Source: Prevotellaceae bacterium
GTDB taxonomy: Bacteria > Bacteroidota > Bacteroidia > Bacteroidales > Bacteroidaceae
Length of the DNA: 6,552 bases
Assembly: GCA_021204885.1 (NCBI GenBank)
Contig: JAJPYP010000062.1
Location: 1-6,552 of the forward strand
Direction: 5' to 3'
Shown here: piece by piece, positions 5,301 through 6,552 of the stretch
Numbering within the stretch: position 1 is the first letter of the stretch
Layout: each line of letters begins with the position of its first letter
Position numbers and translations under genes: made by a program
Notes under the pieces: generated by a model
The model's database searches: none
What the model saw: the letters and a program-made list of their open reading frames with translations, nothing else
Told to the model about the DNA's origin: nothing

Positions 5301-6493
5301 TTTACCAAATCCTCATAAGAAGAGGTGGTAGAGGAAGTCAACTGGGCAATGGCTGCTTGCAATTCGGCATCAGCACTTTGCAAATCGGCAACTGAAGCGT
5401 CGGTAGAAGCGGTCAACACATCAATGAGTTTCTTCAACTCAGCATCGGCATCATCGCTGGAAGTGGACAAATCGGTAATTTGCTGAACCAGCGCTGTGTA
5501 AGCTGCACTACCGGAAGTCTGCAAGTCTGTGATCTCCTTGAGCAGCGCCTGATAGGAAGTATCGGCAGCCTTTGTCAAATCATCGATGGCAGCCTGCAAC
5601 TCCTCATCTGAGGTAGCCGTGGAAGAAGCCAAAAGCTCAACGGCCGCTTTCAAGTCGGCATAGTTGGCTGCGCTGGTCTCGGAAGAAGCCGTCAATTCAT
5701 CAATGGCCTTCTGCAACAGTTTATCGGCATCGGTAGAACTGCTCGACAACTTCTCGATGGCCTCGTTCAATGCCGTGCAAGAAGCATTGCACTTCAGTTC
5801 CAAACTATCGATGGCAGCCTGCAACGTGGCATTGGATCCGTCGGTAGAGGCCTTCAAGGCGTCAATGGCAGCTTGGAGTGCGTTGTCGCCATTGGAAGTA
5901 GAGGTAGTCAAGGCTTCGAGGGCAGCCTGCAACGCAGCATTGGATGTGTTGGTAGAGGACTCCAACGCATCAATGGCAGCCTGCAATGCGCTGTCGCCAT
6001 TGGAAGTAGAGGTAGTCAAGGCATCGATGGCAGCCTGCAATGCGTCATCGGCCGAGCTGCTGGAAGTCTGCAACGCCGTGATTGCCGAGTTGACAGCATT
6101 GATCTCCGAAGTCAACGTGGCTTCTTTGGCTGCACAGTCGGTAGTCAGGCTGGCTATCTTATCAGACAGGGCGGAAATCTCAGAAGCGTCGGCTTTTGAA
6201 CTCATGGCTACTTCAAGTTCAGCCTTAGCCGTTGTGATTTCGCTCTCCAAGGAACTCTTGGCCGAAGTCAACTCACTTTCCAAAGAGCTCTTTACCGTAG
6301 CCAAATCGCTCTCCAAAGAGGATTGGAGAGATGACAAGCTCGCCGACTGCGAAGAGGACGAAGAGCTCAAGTTGTCGATCTGGCTCTGCAAGCTACTAAT
6401 GTCGTCATCATAGTCCTTGCAGGACACGAACGTTCCTATCGCGGTAACCAATATGGCCCCGAATAGGATTGCACTTAAAAACTTTTTGTTCAT
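2312..6493 (-). CDS. Large surface lipoprotein with repeat-built helical stalk and beta-rich C-terminal region; function unknown
   Basis: This is a 1393-residue protein starting at ATG (6491-6493) and ending at TAA. Residues 1-24 are a lipoprotein signal peptide (M-N-K-K, hydrophobic core, F-V-S before Cys25). C-K-D-Y-D-D-D follows, typical of Bacteroidales surface lipoproteins. Residues 32 to about 627 are rich in Ala, Ser, Thr, Leu and Asp, nearly Pro- and Trp-free, and built of helical repeats: 11-residue (60-103), 18-residue (152-431) and 7-residue (584-611). From the N-P motif at 629-630 onward the sequence changes to Thr/Tyr/Val/Asn/Gly-rich segments that look like successive beta-sandwich domains, with boundaries perhaps near 800, 1010 and 1140. 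I recognise no enzyme motif, no SusD features and no type IX secretion C-terminal domain. I infer a stalk-and-head surface protein such as an adhesin or S-layer-like component. The gene is convergent with hemW and stands alone in this window. Confidence 0.9.
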   Translation of the reverse strand: MNKKFLSAILFGAILVTAIGTFVSCKDYDDDISSLQSQIDNLSSSSSSQSASLSSLQSSLESDLATVKSSLESELTSAKSSLESEITTAKAELEVAMSSKADASEISALSDKIASLTTDCAAKEATLTSEINAVNSAITALQTSSSSADDALQAAIDALTTSTSNGDSALQAAIDALESSTNTSNAALQAALEALTTSTSNGDNALQAAIDALKASTDGSNATLQAAIDSLELKCNASCTALNEAIEKLSSSSTDADKLLQKAIDELTASSETSAANYADLKAAVELLASSTATSDEELQAAIDDLTKAADTSYQALLKEITDLQTSGSAAYTALVQQITDLSTSSDDADAELKKLIDVLTASTDASVADLQSADAELQAAIAQLTSSTTSSYEDLVKSIADLAASTSDTSSALQAAIDALSTSTSASIADTNASIAELTVIIADLADSSVSSATLSQVIEKLNIYIESVELNLTAQLTNLQSSFTSADATLNVLTAALSDETAARKDADATLAAADVNLQLQIDALVAFQEIVESADYQSQIDALKKSMSSDTAANYAELSDKIAAVQEALNEQLVTVQDAIAANAANIAANAGNIAANSADIATNTLDIADLKEQLQTLSDAISEINPNLDAITVLVKTGVTSVEIMLSYTADNAPSPDLTLYATTLQENVFGTDEKGNKFPTAITFTAGDLIATPAQFVMRVSPTNADLSAAEIHFVNSKGENLDDFVEVTAIDTYNELLTRSTSSTGLYQVSVQLKNQADRTKFNAATKVDPDDVNSKSILYAVQVNNTTDSSEDRYVTSTYDLTMTWEDYDAASELWYFVGDKNVANYVNRYSETNNASLPFSYDQITYVELGWTGAAAVKAITSGTDKNADKDSNDDRSDKELYLAEVGEPITITITESSSDDNVDKALLPDAIRAMYVTLDYEENAVESAPSEWNAWNSYTYEGLNTVVDNKNGGSTLSTQITVTSSAANGDIIGFRVFAVNYDGTLVDPDGKAFYVSLGDPSQSLGTVTTTITPTSESTDITSDKVAVSLTNPTRSSVTWTTDQIVSGNSDIIFNIYLLDKDGNELTHTVAGSLDDSTVDLSEVASIYSTVESCGYDWKDYVDNQAYNGTLTFTDANGRTVATLTVTMTKVLPVGMPYDLEVKTNQLIDNKYYYAFMIPDDWTNATTGEMGMSYVFNYDPDAVAEGIISNYVITFATSTNNYIDDVDVAGDGTLTVDASYVDNKTYHTTTVAYNYGNISSVAANNPYTQVGYTFQTMYVDLYYKSVYSWAWAEGTDTSLIYGTDGQTVSLDDILGTSVKDSDYNATANGGHNGSLTITEAHLTTIANSWEDEYFTVTVSNGTLTFEPVSYDTNVTGDVKSTLTLTGTDCYGQDVVIELPMTVTKR
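4661..4744 (-). repeat. Heptad (21-bp) tandem repeat, residues 584-611
   Basis: Four 7-residue units run A-A-N-A-A-N-I, A-A-N-A-G-N-I, A-A-N-S-A-D-I, A-T-N-T-L-D-I. Two of them are near-identical in DNA: 4697-4717 and 4718-4738 differ at one base. A regular Ile every seven residues with small Ala/Asn between is typical of the narrow left-handed trimeric or dimeric coiled coils seen in fibre proteins. This block sits at the stalk end, just before the beta-rich region. Confidence 0.85.
5201..6040 (-). repeat. About 15 tandem 18-residue (54-bp) repeats, residues 152-431
   Basis: Units begin L-Q-A-A-I-D-A-L followed by ten polar, Ser/Thr/Asn-rich residues usually ending in Ala. They start at residues 152, 170, 188, 206, 224, 242, 260, 281, 299, 317, 335, 353, 378, 396 and 414; a degenerate unit precedes them at 134. 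The first four are almost identical and alternate in an A-B-A-B pattern (units 1 and 3 end S-N-G-D-x-A; units 2 and 4 carry x-S-N-A). Later units diverge but keep Leu1, Ile5 and Leu8. Two spacings deviate: 21 residues after 260 and 25 after 353. On the plus strand the conserved core reads ATGGCAGCCTGCAA. The 18-residue period (5 helical turns) is compatible with a near-straight coiled coil. Confidence 0.88.
5884..6022. repeat. Perfect 31-bp direct repeat, copies 108 bp apart
   Basis: Bases 5884-5914 and 5992-6022 are identical over 31 bp, beginning TGTCGCCATTGG and ending GTCAAGGC on the plus strand. The 108-bp offset equals two 54-bp units, so it marks a duplication of a two-unit block. The flanking unit cores at 5973-5990 and 6027-6044 share a further 18 identical bases at 54-bp spacing. 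Confidence 0.9.
6185..6316 (-). repeat. Hendecad (11-residue, 33-bp) coiled-coil repeats, residues 60-103
   Basis: Four successive 11-residue units start at Leu60, Leu71, Leu82 and Leu93: L-E-S-D-L-A-T-V-K-S-S, L-E-S-E-L-T-S-A-K-S-S, L-E-S-E-I-T-T-A-K-A-E and a diverged L-E-V-A-M-S-S-K-A-D-A. The first three are close copies. An 11-residue period gives 3.67 residues per turn, the signature of a right-handed hendecad coiled coil. Confidence 0.8.
6401..6418 (-). other. Probable lipoprotein surface-export signal (residues 26-31, K-D-Y-D-D-D)
   Basis: The six residues after the lipidated Cys are Lys-Asp-Tyr-Asp-Asp-Asp. In Bacteroidetes, a short acidic stretch directly after the Cys has been described as the lipoprotein export signal that sends lipoproteins to the outer face of the outer membrane. 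The match is to the general pattern (acidic, positions +2 to +7), so surface location is an inference. Confidence 0.7.
6419..6493 (-). other. Lipoprotein signal peptide and lipobox (residues 1-25)
   Basis: The first 25 codons give a basic start (M-N-K-K), a hydrophobic core rich in Leu, Ile, Ala and Phe, and the lipobox F-V-S-C with Cys25 as the predicted lipidation site and first mature residue. This also supports the choice of ATG at 6493 as the start, since no residues are missing from the signal peptide. Confidence 0.9.
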
Positions 6494-6529
6494 AATTGAA
6501 ATGATTAAATTTATAAATTTATAAAACTA
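6494..6529 (-). promoter_or_regulatory. AT-rich leader of the lipoprotein gene with a 16-bp palindrome and a possible -7 element
   Basis: The 36 bp before the start codon are almost all A/T and contain no Shine-Dalgarno, which suits Bacteroidetes initiation. A perfect palindrome, TAAATTTATAAATTTA, lies at 6506-6521. TAGTTTTA (minus strand, 6529 down to 6522) matches 7 of 8 positions of the Bacteroides -7 box TAnnTTTG. No convincing TTTG -33 box appears before the window ends, so promoter placement is tentative and the true promoter may lie beyond 6552. Confidence 0.3.
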
Positions 6530-6552
6530 AAAGTGGTTTCTCGTTTCGTTTG

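Noticed and set aside
5201..6040. CRISPR array or non-coding satellite
   Set aside because: Units are tandem 54-mers without unique spacers, keep one reading frame throughout and diverge mainly in ways that preserve Leu/Ile core positions.
5664..6413. 249-codon plus-strand frame with repeated M-A-A-C-N-A segments (similar frames at 4340-4873 and 4901-5395)
   Set aside because: The repetition is only the reverse complement of the 54-bp and 21-bp coding repeats. The signal peptide, lipobox and period-compatible hydrophobic pattern all belong to the minus strand.

Overview
The window looks like chromosomal DNA from a member of the Bacteroidales (Bacteroides/Phocaeicola/Prevotella-like). The main evidence is the large minus-strand gene. 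It encodes a lipoprotein whose N-terminus (short Lys/Phe/Leu-rich signal peptide, then C-K-D-Y-D-D-D right after the lipidated Cys) is a hallmark of surface lipoproteins in this order. The gene starts also lack Shine-Dalgarno sequences and have AT-rich leaders, as is usual in Bacteroidetes. The exact genus cannot be fixed from the sequence alone.

Layout. Positions 1-2108 (+ strand) are a tight housekeeping cluster: the last 59 codons of an MlaE-type lipid-transport permease, a complete MlaF-type ATPase (201-971) and, only 6 bp later, a complete HemW-type radical SAM haem chaperone (978-2108). Positions 2109-2311 are a convergent intergenic spacer with two clear hairpins. Positions 2312-6493 (- strand) are one gene for a 1393-residue lipoprotein. 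Positions 6494-6552 are its AT-rich leader, probably with only part of its promoter.

How the genes work. MlaE and MlaF form the inner-membrane permease/ATPase core of a phospholipid transporter that maintains outer-membrane lipid asymmetry. No MlaD (MCE-domain) gene follows mlaF here. HemW is a cytosolic Fe-S/haem-binding protein and is probably only a co-transcribed neighbour. The convergent lipoprotein is a separate transcription unit.

The most interesting object is that lipoprotein. After the lipobox and a probable surface-export signal, about 600 residues are an Ala/Ser/Thr/Leu-rich helical stalk. Three repeat periods follow each other along it: 11 residues (residues 60-103), 18 residues (about 15 units, residues 152-431) and 7 residues (residues 584-611). 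These match the three classical coiled-coil periodicities 11/3, 18/5 and 7/2. About 760 residues of beta-rich, unrecognised sequence follow, presumably a head. The 54-bp DNA repeats include a perfect 31-bp direct repeat at 108-bp spacing, so the stalk may change length by recombination. I read it as a surface-anchored stalk-and-head protein (adhesin, S-layer-like or spacer); its function is unknown.
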